A stretch of 64,000 nt of DNA from Didymella arachidicola (Eukaryota; Ascomycota; Dothideomycetes; Pleosporales; Didymellaceae). The stretch covers positions 496,001 to 560,000 of the forward strand of contig CM049987.1 of the NCBI GenBank assembly GCA_016630955.3, given 5' to 3'. Below are positions 43,160 to 54,472 of the stretch, in pieces (the stretch's first letter is position 1; the number at the start of each line of letters is the position of its first letter). The notes under the pieces were generated by a model, which saw only the letters and a program-made list of their open reading frames with translations, searched no databases and was not told the origin of the DNA. A program made the translations under genes and the position numbers.

Positions 43160-45109
43160 CGTAACTGAGATGTTGGACGTTTAGATCAGACTATAAGTGT
43201 CTGGATTTACGTTTCGAAAATCTGTTTGAGAATCGGGGTACCAATGAGCTTTGCTTAGAGTTTTCAGGTAGGAGATGCCCTCAGAGATGTACCCCGCATG
43301 GCCCACATCATGACGTGCGACCCCGGGCTAATGGAGTTTAGGCTGAGAGTCTGCAGCGGTAGTAGCAGAGCCTCAAATCCAAAGGCGAATATCGTCGATG
43401 TGTCAGTAGAATCGCTACTGACACATCTTGCGGCCGAGAGGTAAAGCATTAGGTTGTGCGAATACCTGGAAGATACGATCTTTTAGGACCCTAAGATCCG
43501 CTTCCATTGTACAGCCGCGCTAAACCTGGCCAAGCTAGCGTGGCTTTCTGCTACTCCTCGGCTGCAATGGCCCGTCAAAACTCCCCTGACACAGGTGGCA
43601 GGCATCGACAGGCGCGACGAATGACAACGCATTACGATGTGCCAGTGTCGACTTCTGAGTGCCAGTCAATTCGTCACTTGATGACGTTTGATACACAGGA
43701 GCCCTCCAGTATCGTAGAGATCTAAGAATTGAGCAGAACCAGGACAGTCATGTAATTCTTCATGTCAGTCGTGAGAGTAGGACATCTGCTACATCGGCCG
43801 CTACGCAAACGTCACTTCCGTTGCCCATGCTGACAGCCTCGCCGTAAAGCCTGTCAAGCCCTTTTGCGGATGACCGTGAGGAGAAAACGAGCGAAGTAGT
43901 CCGAAGCCAGGGCCACAGCCAGAAGCTAAGGACCTTCTTCTAGGATTCTTCGGGCTTCTGTTCTTTTATTTTCGAAGTCTGCTCCATTTCAGTTTCAGGG
44001 CAAATCGCAAGGAGACGAGCAGACCTGTTACATCGAACGAAGAGCTTCGTGGACCTAACTTTTCCAGCAACGTAGCGCACTAGCTCTTACTTTGCAACCA
44101 TGAAGTACTCTTGCTGTCCTACTGCCTAGAAAGTACAGTCTTAACCTCGTTTGCTGAAGAGGTTCTCCACCATCCAGAACAGGCAGTATGCAAAGGTTCA
44201 AATCTGACACCGCGAAAAGCCACCCTGAGGCCATCAGCGTGTACAACAGTGATAGAGACCGTGCGCAGCATGCTAACACAGTGATATATTCAGCATTTGT
44301 CCAAAGTCCGATTGGCGAACACGCTGAACAAACTGACTCGATGGCAAGCGACTACTGTTGACTCTCATGTGCGTAAACGTGATACTTCACATGTTTGCGG
44401 AGCCTTACTGTTCCACAGTTGCGGTCACGATAGAGAGAGCCTAGAATAGCCAATCAGAAGTCGCCTTTTTTATACGCAAGCGAGGTTGAAAGTTTGGGCA
44501 CCATGCGTCAGCTCCCGCGGCAGCTTCCCGCGGCAAGCGACTTCTGTAACTACTTATCACAACCTCACGATAGGCCGTACCGTTGCTCGATGGTGTGACG
44601 GCGCAGCCGCGGGAGCGATAAAGCAAATCGAAGAACAGCGCTGCCGCACTACTCGGCCTATCACAACGCAACGGCACCCGACATGAAGCGAAGGCTTAAG
44701 AGCCAAAAGTGCGATCCTGGCTGCTTGCTGCTGTTCGTGGTGATGATGTGTGCAGCGCGCTGCGATACTACAGGTACCCGTGGACCAATGCGGAGAAACC
44801 ATGGAGACCCGCGGGGATGGGGTAGACGTCAGCGATGCACTTCAACTTAAAACAGGCCATGACCAGCATACCGGTATGGACATTCTGAAATCATCGATCC
44901 TTCAGTTTGCATCAAGACTCAAGGTCCAGACGATACACTACGAAACCTCGCTGATCAACACGTGATCGTCTATTCACCGCGATCGCGACAGCCATCTTCA
45001 TCAAGTAGAAGAGACCTGCCGTCGACAGCCCTCAGTAGCTCCTATAATTATACTGCATACCTATAAAGCCCTCAGGAAATACATCATACACAATAGGTCG
45101 TCGCACACA
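43160..45109. other. 1.95-kb gene-poor region with a perfect hairpin
   Basis: No supported gene. It contains a perfect inverted repeat, 13-bp arms GATGTGTCAGTAG at 43396-43408 and its complement at 43414-43426 with a 5-nt loop. A tandem pair of CCCGCGG words (44514-44520 and 44527-44533) lies in a 13-bp imperfect repeat. A tRNA B-box-like GGTTCAAATC near 44195 lacks a cloverleaf. TATA-like motifs occur at about 45045-45070, just before the small ORF at 45110. Confidence 0.4.
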
Positions 45110-45334
45110 ATGCCTGCTGCTACACGATCACTTGAATCCATGGTACTCCAAGCACATCGCGCTAAGGGCATCCGGTATCCCACGTCAGCCCAGAAGGAAT
45201 GCTTCAAGACATGGTACTCGTATGCGCTACGCCGAGGCGAAGTCGAGAAGGCTAGCTCTACGGTCCTTCGTGAGCACGAAAAGCAACTGCGCGAGATGAG
45301 TGAAGCCGCCCCGGGAGGTCGAACGTATCTGTAA
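45110..45334 (+). CDS. Hypothetical 74-residue protein
   Basis: An intronless frame of 74 codons. The start is preceded by a plausible core promoter: TATAATTATA and a TATAAAG box about 45-65 bp upstream, then an A/C-rich leader. The predicted product is charged and helical ('VEKASSTVLREHEKQLREMSEAAPGG') with no signal peptide or membrane segment and one cysteine. No family recognised. The promoter-like upstream sequence is the main reason for thinking it real. It is isolated, with more than 500 bp free on each side. Confidence 0.45.
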   Translation: MPAATRSLESMVLQAHRAKGIRYPTSAQKECFKTWYSYALRRGEVEKASSTVLREHEKQLREMSEAAPGGRTYL

Positions 45335-45897
45335 TGACTGTAAGTTTAACTCACTCCCATACTTCGTTAGTGAGACATTGACTGGTGACTAATCAGTCTA
45401 CACAAAGCAATCAGCATTAAGGCGTTCAGGCGTTGACCACGGCGGTTGATCGACCGCAAAGGGCATAGGCTGTCGAGGTAACTTAAGTCAACGAATTGTA
45501 TTCAATAGTATCCAGAGCGTATCGTGCGCTTGAATCCAAAACTTGCGATCGCTCGTGCACCTCATAATCTTAGGCAATTATGACAAGCTCAACTGCTTTT
45601 GGTCCAACTTTTGAAACGAAACGATGTCTCAAGTCATCGGTCCGTACGCATGCGGATCCAGCTATACTCCAGAGCTGCAATGACCGCATTTATTTCTTAT
45701 CGCATCTCTGGTCTGTGGCAAGAGTCGTTTGCCTATGATATAAATGCTTGCAGAGTCGGTCGATTAGTCTATTTTGCTCTGCAGTATGGTGGTACTTGAG
45801 TATATTCAAGACATCTACTGCTCCTATTTAACTTAGACCAATCCAATGGTGGCTTGAGCCAGCCAGTCCTATCATTCCCTGGACGTAAGAACGAATC
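45335..45897. other. Intergenic spacer before the peroxiredoxin-like gene
   Basis: About 560 bp, AT-rich, with a single short frame (45599-45799) lacking features. Presumed promoter of the following gene. Nothing else recognised. Confidence 0.35.
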
Positions 45898-46894
45898 ATG
45901 GATCAATCACGCATTACATCAATCTCAATGACATCTCTAGAAAGGATCCGCATTGGACAAAAAGCCCCGAACTTCTGTTGCCAAGCACTGGTCAGTGGTG
46001 CGATGCAAGGTCCGTATTACCTGGATACATATATGATGCTGGCCGGGTCCAGCCTGATTGCCAGCCAGCCGATCTCTGACACTCATTCAGAAGTCTCCCT
46101 CGGTACTTACATCAATCCACCCAGCTCGCAACATGCACTTGATGCTGCAACCCCATGGCTTGCCATGCTGTTCATTCCGGCCGCATTCTCACATTCATGT
46201 CCAATCGAGGTCCTAGCATTCCAGGATAGCTTTGCACAGTTCCGAAGTCGAAATTGCAGTGTCGTATTCATATCCGTCGACACAAGAAAATCCTTGTGGT
46301 ATTGGCAGAGCATCCCTCGCAAGCATGGCGGACTTGGACATGTCGATATCCCACTCTTGAGCGACCCGGACAACAAGATTGCCAAGGACTATGGTGTTGC
46401 CATTGAAGAGCTAGGTATCGACATCCGTGGTATGTTTTTGATCGACGGAGAAGGGATTGTGCAACAGGTGAGTGTGGTCATGAATATCCATCATTGAGGC
46501 TCAAACTTACTTGAAGAAAATCTTACAGGCGACGTTAGATAATTGTCAGATCGATCGCAGTGTCGCCGAGACCTTACGTGTACTCGATGCATATCAATCC
46601 TTTTCCAGAGTCGGCGTCCCTTACCCTATCAACTGGAACGTCGATGTAGGTGGAAATGACGATCAGAGAGAGCCCATAGCAAAGAACAAGTCCGCAGAAA
46701 GCGCGACGAGAGTGAGACTTGGACGTGCAACGAGCTGGAGCTTGTTGAGACGGGATTCTGCCGTCACTCCACAATCCGGTACAGGTACAGGTCATACGAT
46801 TGGTGATGATAGAGATAGGCGAGCATCTCTTGCGGCTGTCCGGAGAAGAGGCAAAGGACTGAGAAAGTTCTTCGCGTCAAAGTCAGCGTCTTAA
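45898..46894 (+). CDS. Peroxiredoxin-like (AhpC/TSA family) protein with unusual features
   Basis: Exons 45898-46467 and 46529-46894 (61-nt intron, GTGAGT...TTACAG) encode 311 residues. The thioredoxin fold is recognisable from 'IGQKAPNFCCQALV', and 'LAMLFIPAAFSHSCPIEVLAFQD' contains the peroxidatic Cys101. 'SVVFISVDTRKSLWYW', 'PLLSDPDNKIAKDYGV' and 'GMFLIDGEGIVQQ' then follow the order of typical 2-Cys peroxiredoxins, and 'DRSVAETLRVLDAYQSF' begins exon 2. The C-terminal 'VCPxxW' motif with the resolving cysteine is replaced by 'GVPYPINWN', so a 1-Cys mechanism or loss of activity is likely. The protein also has about 30 extra residues before the active site and a basic 85-residue tail ending in 'RRRGKGLRKFFASKSAS'. 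It would reduce peroxides if active. The start could be the second ATG at 45928. Confidence 0.78.
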
Positions 46895-47943
46895 GATGCT
46901 CTTTTTGAACAGCACTCAGAAGTGCTACGAGTTTTAACTTTCACACATATCATATTCGTAAATAAATTGACAAATGATGATAACCTACATTGTTGTTGGA
47001 GTGATGAGGCTCGTCCATGCCATGGCCATGACCCTCGAAGTTAGCGCGACGTCAAGATACCTACCAACAGCAATGCGCCACAATCTTTTCTTCATGCGTT
47101 ACTTTCTTGTCTGACCTCCAGACCTAACGGTTTTACGCCACCACAACTTGGCCTTTTTCTAAAGTGCACGGACATGCTTCCGGGTAATGCATACTTTGTG
47201 GGTGAGCGCGACTACTTAAGCACATCCTGGTGTTAGTGGACGAGGACCTTTCTTTATGGTCGGGGAACAGCGCTCAAAAGATCAACCCATAGCACCAGAC
47301 CCGTTCATTTCCCAAGTCCGCATATATTTCAGAGTCGCTGATCTCTACATCAAATTTTCCGAGAAACTCGACGAAGCTTACCAAAGGCGAGCCGTAAAAG
47401 CGAAAGATCTGGAGAATGCAGTCTTTGTAATATTGTGTTGAGTTATGAGACCCTCTCACGAAATCGGCATGCGGTCCGGATCGAGTCCAGAACCTCCGTG
47501 GGAAGGAACTCAACTACCTGTGCCGCTCTTTTGCGAGGCAGTGTTCAGGCAATTCACTGATACTGCCAGCACATCATCACTAAGATGCGAAATCATAGAG
47601 AAAATCCAAAAGTTAGCATAACTTCATACATAAATGACGAACGTTGCTGCATGCTGATCAGTCCCGACCGGAGTCTGGTTCCGATGAATACGTGTATTCC
47701 TCATATGTGGTGAAGGGGCTTAGATGTTCGTGCCCAATGTATTCGATACTTACATTTCACTTCACTCGTACAGCGCCGCGCACAGCCCATGGCGAAGACT
47801 CGATGCATATCAGTAAATGTTTCTCGCTCGAGGACCTCTCTTTCACGCGGCTTCTACATCAACAGCATCATTGCTCACTGAATCGATTGACGTCTCACAC
47901 GAATACCTGCACTCATAACAAACATCTACAGCAATCCCCATAG
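46895..47943. other. Intergenic region with possible upstream exons of the next gene
   Basis: About 1 kb. Short frames at 47256-47441 (+), 47274-47513 (-) and 47644-47943 (+) are not supported individually. The last one ends at the CCATAG that may serve as splice acceptor for the exon beginning at 47944, so the true start of the following gene probably lies in this stretch. Confidence 0.3.
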
Positions 47944-50124
47944 GCTACCAGCATAGTTCGACAACGCCTTCCAAACAGAAGCAGTACCTTCGCGAGCAGA
48001 CTTTACTCAGGGCGGACGCCTTTCGTTGAGAGTGAGTAGAAGGCGGCCCTAAAGACCACGAATGGTAGGATGGGCGAAATGTCTTTAAGTTCGAATTGTG
48101 ACTGACTGATATGTAGCTTCCGTATTGTCATTCGTATCCCATCTCAGCCCCGCACGCGCTCAAACAAGGCGTAAGCCGCAAGTGCGCAAGGTCGTTGTGC
48201 CTGAGGCTCTTCTTCGAGGTATGTTACTCTGCGATTTTTGGGATTGGGCCTGCATCTGACATCTCTCCAGACGCCGATCCCAACATCCGCAAGCTGTCAG
48301 GCGCGACAAGTGACAAGAGCATCATCACCGAGCATCAAAACCTCTGGAAGTCCTTGGCACGGAAGAAGAAGGCTCGCCATGTGCCTCTTTGTACCGCTGG
48401 AACCAAAAAGCTTACGCCGGCCGTCATGCCCGAAAACGACCCATTGCCCATCACTTCTGTTGGCAAGCCCAGCCAATACGCTTCCACGTCAGTGATCGTT
48501 ATTCGGAAGATGAGCGATGACCCTTTTGAGGACGCTGACGCACCGGACTCAGTGTCTGTCAAGTCGCGCACCAGCTCAGAGTCGTCCTTGCAATTCTTGG
48601 ATGGATTCAACGGTGACCTCACTTTCGCTCCACCTCAGTATATCTCCGCATCAAAAACAGACTGGAAGACACCAGACACGTTCAAGATACCAGCAATATC
48701 GGATCCTCGCGATGAGCCGAAACTCACCCTGAGCTCCACTGCGGGCTTCAAACCGACATTTGCATTTGAAGCACCTCGGCCCCTTGTTGAGCTTGCGGTA
48801 ATTGGCCCGGAAGCAGTCCCTGTCATGGATGAGAAGACAATATTCGACCTCGCAACGGCGGTCTGGTCGTCATCTTCTCACACAAATGCTCTGTTCGCAA
48901 ACAGCTCGCTCATGAGAAGTGAGGACCCCATAAAGCTCGAAGATCATAGATCAGGAACCAACTCCTTGGCTTCTAGATCAGCAGTATCCTCATGTGCGCG
49001 AGTAAACGGCTTAGATTTCCTTGCGACCACCTATCCGGACATCTATACTGGGACACTCAGTCGGCCGAGGGATATCCTCACGCCGAAGATTGTTGCTCTA
49101 GGACAAGCAATTGCGCTCGCAGCTTATGATGAAGAGGCGCAGCGTAGCTATGCTCAAGCAAACGTCAGTCTGGACGGCTTCTACATGTTGGTTGAAGACC
49201 GTTATCTTGCAATGGAGCCAGAGGAGGTGGCCAAAGAGGAGGACGAAGTCCTTGACGACGAGCAGTCTGACACATCAGCATCTCAGCTCAGCCTGGCATC
49301 CTTGGTCACCAACGAAAACACCAGCGGGGTCAGCATTGGCATTGAGGCGATATCATTACCTCTAAAGCGCCAGACCCTTCTTCTCGAAGAGAGCAACGAC
49401 TCCACAGCAACTCTTCTTGGAGACTTTGGCAGCAGTAGAGAACAGAGTGCCAGCCAGGGCGGGGGGCTATCGACCACAGTTTCAGTTGCGATCCACGAGT
49501 CTTGCTTCGTTGCATGGGCCACAAATGATGTCGTGCCTCCCCTCCCTAGGCGCGCATCAGGAGCGGCTGATGCTGACTGTGCCGTCGAGACCGGAATTAC
49601 TGCCCATGCCGAACCAGATCTCTTCAGGATCCCTGTCCGGGTGCTCATCATCTGCAGGCGACGCCTCGTCTTCGGACGATGAGCCTACCGTGCCTGAAAT
49701 ATCTCCGGATTGGGCTTCAGAACTTGTGCGTGTAAGGTCAGGAACAGAATCACTTTTCACATTCTTGTCGCTCTCGGATGCTGACGAGGAGGGTGCAACA
49801 ACCAAAGTCGCGCTCACCACGGCATTTCTGATGCTGATTGCTGCGGAGCGCGAGAAGCTCGATATTCCAGCTCTCCCTCCGTCCTGCAACGCGACTTCTG
49901 TGCTTGTGAGCAAGATCTTGCCACACGCCACAGTTCTGGACACCACGTCACTCGCTACATTTCTGGCGCAGTTCGACTTCAGCGACGGTGACAGTGTAGA
50001 GACCGAAGAGATCTATCGTGTCTTCAAGAATTTGTGCCAAGAGGAGATGCGCAAAGAGTTGTTGGCCACCACGGGCATCATGGGCAAGATTGGTCGTCGT
50101 CTTGGCAAGCTTTCATCCGCATGA
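47944..50124 (+). pseudogene. Unrecognised large protein interrupted by a +1 frameshift in a six-G run
   Basis: Exon pieces 47944-48031, 48117-48218 and 48271 onward share one frame across introns of 85 and 52 nt with good GTGAGT/TATGTAG and GTATGT/CTCCAG ends. The first exon and ATG lie further upstream and were not identified. The large exon is open to 49682. From about 49467 the convincing coding text (Ser/Asp-rich, then 'DFSDGDSVETEEIYRVFKNLC') is in the next frame and runs to 50124. The switch falls at the G-run 49461-49466: dropping one G makes a continuous frame of 681 codons over the pieces listed. It may be a sequencing or assembly error or a true mutation; an intron there has no good signals. 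The 'DFSDGDSVETEEI' segment is reminiscent of an EF-hand loop, but no domain is firmly assigned. The protein is acidic and Ser-rich. Confidence 0.55.
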
Positions 50125-50982
50125 TCGTGGTTGGTAAGTCGAAGTCCTCCCAGCAGCATGAATGCAACTGACAACGCATAGAAGCGTCGAAGCAGAGAGT
50201 TCGTCTCAATCGCTCGTGCTCAGCAATCGATTGTTTCGGATCAAGTCTCCAATTTCGTACCATGCAGCATAGTCTTCACATTCGCAATTTCTCCTGACGT
50301 ACGTTCCAAGCTTATGCGCATCGTCCGACTTGAGGTCTCGGATGCGGTGCGACGCTCGTTGGGATCGAACTGTCTGTCCGAAGCCCGGACCCATCGCCAA
50401 GGGTATGTTTGCTCAGTCGAACGACGGTGTGATGTATCGTATACAGCTGGGAGGATCATGCAGGGATGTTAGAGGAGTTCGAGATCATTAGGCGTACGAG
50501 GCTATGGCGTTCATATGAAACAAGGGTCTGATCAATACTACAAGCTGCTGGTCCACGAGCAATCTGCATTGAGTGATGTATGGTGTTGCAAAAAGCGGTC
50601 GTCATGATGATCTGCAAGACGTGAGATCGCGCTAATGGACCCACTCTTTGTCTTAGCGCGCCTCGGCCAGGGTGTCCCGACCCTCTCCGTTGACGCCTGC
50701 TTCCTTCAATCTCCTGGTTGGAGACAAAGAACAGAGTCGAGCGATAAAACACAGTGTACTAATAGACTTGCCAGTTCGTTATGATACGCGTTCCAGCCAC
50801 TTCATTATCTTGTGCAGGCGTCAACCGCGATTGACACTGCACATGCACTTACCAAAGTACCGTCTCGTCTAGTGGACCAGAACCCTTTGAACCCTTATAT
50901 CATCGTCAACGTCATGTGAAGAGCCACCACTGTTGATTGCAAAGGAGCTATCAACCAAAATGTGAGACTCTTAGCGCCCTAG
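50125..50982. other. Intergenic region
   Basis: About 860 bp with overlapping short frames on both strands (50078-50263, 50206-50459, 50456-50752 minus; 50672-50872 plus) and no motif. No gene, RNA or repeat recognised. Confidence 0.35.
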
Positions 50983-52176
50983 ATGCAAACAGCATCGTCT
51001 TTGGGTCCTTCCATCTGCAACCTTCATTGCAGAACCCTCGAGGTGCCAATGTCGATCAAAACCGAGGCCCCGTCGACGTCGACGCAGGCTTCAACATCTT
51101 TAATGGCAAGGTTCCTATCCCTACCACACGAGCTGTGGCAATCAATCTCCGGTTCCATCGCTAGCTTTGAACCGTGGTCATGTACTTCGACTACGAAGAA
51201 CGCAGGCACTGTGGTCAGCCTCGAAGAGTTGCAATTGTATGCGCACGATATGGGACCCATTAACTTGAGGTCGACCCACTGGAGCATGCTTGGCCTGTCT
51301 AGCGAAGATGACTGGCTGGTGCTTGTGCTCTCGCGGCATCCTTATCATTTGTCGCAGAATGACCAAATTGGAATTTCGCAAGCAATCACGCAGGCTCTGA
51401 GGCGGATGAACGCAAGGCTGGAGCAAAATCATTGGAATCATAAAAAATTGGGAGTTGGACCTTCTACCCGTCGAGATCGAGCCATAACTAGAGGGGAGCT
51501 CAAAAGGTGTGATCATTCAGCTCGCCAGACAGTGTCCATGAAACACCATCATGCTAGTGTTCACGAAGAAGATAAAAAATGGTCCAACGGCAACGACAGT
51601 TCCGGTGCACTACACGCAAACATTGCACCCAGCAACAACATGGACAAGTTAACGACCAGCGCGCTAGTAGTGCATCGGCCAGTTCCCGTCCTCAAGATAA
51701 CCGGTCCAAATCTGATATCATTCGCAGCTTCCACACCACCAGCAGATACCATACAGGTAGTCAGCGCTCTCCTTGTTGCCGTTTTGATCACACTAGCCCA
51801 ATGTCGACTGGCACTCCTCGAGACCCTCGAGAGACTGGAGCGCAACGCACCTGTCCCGTCCGTAGAACCTTACGAGCCCCGAGACATGGCCACACAACAG
51901 AAAAGCCCAGGACAAAATCGACTACGGAGCATGTCTGGATCAACTGTGGCTGAGCCGACGTCACAGGGGGAGATGCTTTCGCTCTCGGCAATATCGACCG
52001 TCTACGACACGGGCGTGCACAGCGACCATAAGCAGGTCAAGTTGGCCGAGAAGAGGGCCAGTGAAGAAAGAGATGCTGGAGCGTCGCCAAAGCGTCCGAA
52101 GTTGACGGCGTATAAGCAAGTAAGCAGTGGGAGGGTTGCGACGCTCATGGATCGATTTGAGAGGTTCCACCTTTGA
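50983..52176 (+). CDS. Hypothetical protein with one hydrophobic segment
   Basis: A single open frame of 397 codons; the ATG at 51049 (residue 23) is an alternative. The product has an N-terminal region with 'LSLPHELWQSISGSI', a middle rich in His, Ser and Asn, and one hydrophobic stretch near residue 260-275 ('VVSALLVAVLITLAQC') that could be a membrane helix. A Lys/Arg-rich C-terminal part follows ('KLAEKRASEERDAGASPKRPKL', similar to a nuclear localisation signal). No family recognised. The N-terminal 'LPHELW' is slightly F-box-like but too weak to call. The frame is the longest in this area and has balanced composition. An internal intron between about 51500 and 51650 cannot be excluded. 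Confidence 0.5.
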   Translation: MQTASSLGPSICNLHCRTLEVPMSIKTEAPSTSTQASTSLMARFLSLPHELWQSISGSIASFEPWSCTSTTKNAGTVVSLEELQLYAHDMGPINLRSTHWSMLGLSSEDDWLVLVLSRHPYHLSQNDQIGISQAITQALRRMNARLEQNHWNHKKLGVGPSTRRDRAITRGELKRCDHSARQTVSMKHHHASVHEEDKKWSNGNDSSGALHANIAPSNNMDKLTTSALVVHRPVPVLKITGPNLISFAASTPPADTIQVVSALLVAVLITLAQCRLALLETLERLERNAPVPSVEPYEPRDMATQQKSPGQNRLRSMSGSTVAEPTSQGEMLSLSAISTVYDTGVHSDHKQVKLAEKRASEERDAGASPKRPKLTAYKQVSSGRVATLMDRFERFHL

Positions 52177-52450
52177 TATGCAACACCAATCGTTGGCGTA
52201 GTGAGCGCAGCCAGGAACGAGGCCTTCTATACATTGTGCGTTCCTATTGCACTCCATTGCTATGGTGTGCGTATGGTGTGCGGACGGTCTAATGTGCATA
52301 TCAGTGCAGAATATATAGAGAAGGTTAGCGAGTAGGGGGCCTTGATCGCAAAGCCATTATAGCGGGCATAAACGCCTTGGCTCGATGTGCTTGGCGTGGG
52401 ATGTGGATGTCGTGCATGGGTATCATTCACATCTCTGCTACATGGTCGCT

Positions 52451-54200
52451 CTACAGCTCCAACCCCTCGACCTGGGCGCCCAAATCCTCGTCATCAGCGT
52501 CATCGCCCATCCCAACACTAAACCGCATAAACTTCTCCCCCTTACTCTCCACCCCCCACTCCACAACCTGCCCATCCTGCACCTCGCACTCCTTCAACAC
52601 CGTCTTCTCCCCATCCCTCGCTCCCCCTCCCTCAACCTTACACCTACGCCCCAGAATACAATCCGTGAGCTGGACATTAGCCCCGACCTCGACACCATCC
52701 ATGAGCAAGCACCGCAGCAGGCGCGCACCCTCGCCGATCCTGCAGTTTGAGCCGATGACGGACTCTTTGATGTTTGTTTTCTCGGCGACGGTGACGTTGT
52801 CTGCGAGCAGGCTGTTTTCGGCTTCGACGCGGCATTTTTTGGGGATGGAGTGGGCTGTTGACGGAGCGATTTTGTGGGGGGAGGAGAAGGGGGAGGGGCT
52901 GTTTTCGGGGAGCTTGGCGAGGCGCAGGGAGACGGTGAGGAGGAGGTGTGCGGTGTCGACGCGGCGGATGAGGGGGTTTGTGGGGGCCGAGGGCTGGACG
53001 TAGGCGAGGAGGGGGGGGATGGTGAGACTTGGTTTGGGGGCGAGGGATTTTGCGCTGGAGGGGACGAGGGAGGAGCTGAGGACGCGGGAGGCCAGGACGG
53101 AGGGTGTGCGCGTCCCGTTTGTGGCGGCGGCGCCGGAGTAGGTGCTGCTGTATTTGGAGACGTCGATTTCCTCGTCGATGACCTGCGAGCCGTCTGAGCT
53201 GGCATCGTCGCTGCCTTGGAATATATCCCGCAGGCCGAGTTTGTCGCCCAAGCCCTCCTGCCAGCCGGCCTTTGCCCACCAGCCCAGCACTTCCTCGCTG
53301 ATGTTCTCAAACTTGTCGTTCTTGCGAATCATCTCGGCGACCCAGTAGGGGAAGAAGTAGATGTGAGCGTCGCGGTGGGTGGTCAGCATGCGTACGCGGC
53401 CGTGCTTGCGAATGAGCGAGTGGCGGATGGGGAGGGTCTTGTTCTCCTCTGTGATGTCGTTGAGGGTATCGGTGGGCACCGAGTAAACGAGGTTGGCGAT
53501 GTCGCGGCGGATGGAGTCGACAGGCGCAGGGACGATCGGGGTTGGCATGGGGGTGGTCGCGATGAAGTCGGTCTCCTCGCCCTTCTTGCTGCCTTCGCCC
53601 TTGGTCTGGTACCACACCCCGAGTCCGCCTCTTCTCCCCACTCTCTCGCCGCCTGCACCGAACGCCGTCTTGCCGCCAATCTCCTGTGACCCTGCAACGG
53701 CGCCTGGAAAGCCTGCCTGCTCGACCATCCATGCATCTGCCAGCGCTGTGCCCTCGAGCTCGCAGACCAGATCGCAGGGCAGCACGATGAAGTCGCCCTT
53801 GATGGCACTCTGGACCTCGGGCAGCCTGAAGAGGTCGCCGGTTCCGGTCTCGTGTGTGAGGTCTTTTGGGGCGAGGATCTCTGGCTTTGGGGCAGGCAGC
53901 GATGTGAGGTGGGGGTTCTGCGACATGGCGGCCTCGATGGCGTCGAGTGACTCGGGCGGGGTGACGACGGTGATGTCTGGAGCTGTTAGTACGGTGTGGG
54001 CATGTTGGGTGAGCGCTCGCACCTGTCACGCCCATGCGGTAGCACCATTCCAGCGGGTACCAGACCATGGGCCGGTTCGCAATGGGCAGCAGGGCCTTTG
54101 GTATTTCTTTTGGTGTGGATGTGAATGTGCTGAACGACGCGCCAGGCCCGCACAGGATGAGCGCCTGGAAGCCCGGCGAGGGCAGGGTTGCGTGGGGCAT
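52451..54200 (-). CDS. GCD1: Translation initiation factor eIF2B subunit gamma
   Basis: Minus-strand exons 54200-54023 and 53976-52451 (46-nt intron with a TACTAAC branch site and CTCCAG acceptor) encode 567 residues. The N-terminal nucleotidyltransferase-like domain has 'ALILCGPGASF', 'TPKEIPKALLPIANRPMVWY' and 'LPCDLVCE'. The C-terminal half has left-handed beta-helix hexapeptide repeats ('ENSLLADNVTVAEKTNIKESVIGSNCRIGEGARLLRC'). Together these define eIF2B gamma (yeast Gcd1), part of the guanine nucleotide exchange complex that recharges eIF2 with GTP. Its N-terminal loop lacks the intact GxGxR catalytic motif, as expected for gamma. Long Ala/Pro/Ser linkers near residues 280-360 exceed the yeast sequence. 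Divergent from the Pex22-like gene with a 272-bp shared promoter. The GC-rich codon use is like its neighbours. Confidence 0.9.
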
Positions 54201-54472
54201 GTTGGGGAAGTCCTCCTACGAATAATCGTGTGTTTTGGGGCGAGGCTCTCGGGCAGTGATGGAGCTGTGTGTTCAAGACCACCAAAGAGTCACCCCGCCG
54301 CACTCGAGTGCATAATTTGGCGTCCCTGAGTCAGTCGCGCGTTGCCGCCCGCGCTTCCTCGGCAGGCACATGTCATGCAGCGCCGGGCTTCCCCAGCCTC
54401 CGCAACACGGCAGCTGAGCGCCGGCCCCGACAACAACAACAACACGGCAGGGCGACATGAGCAGCGCCCACC

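Noticed and set aside
44150..44280. tRNA-like B box GGTTCAAATC
   Set aside because: No matching A box and no cloverleaf with a paired acceptor stem could be drawn at proper spacing.
52377..53003. Long + strand frames opposite eIF2B gamma
   Set aside because: They are antisense shadows in GC-rich coding DNA. The minus strand carries the clear eIF2B gamma protein.
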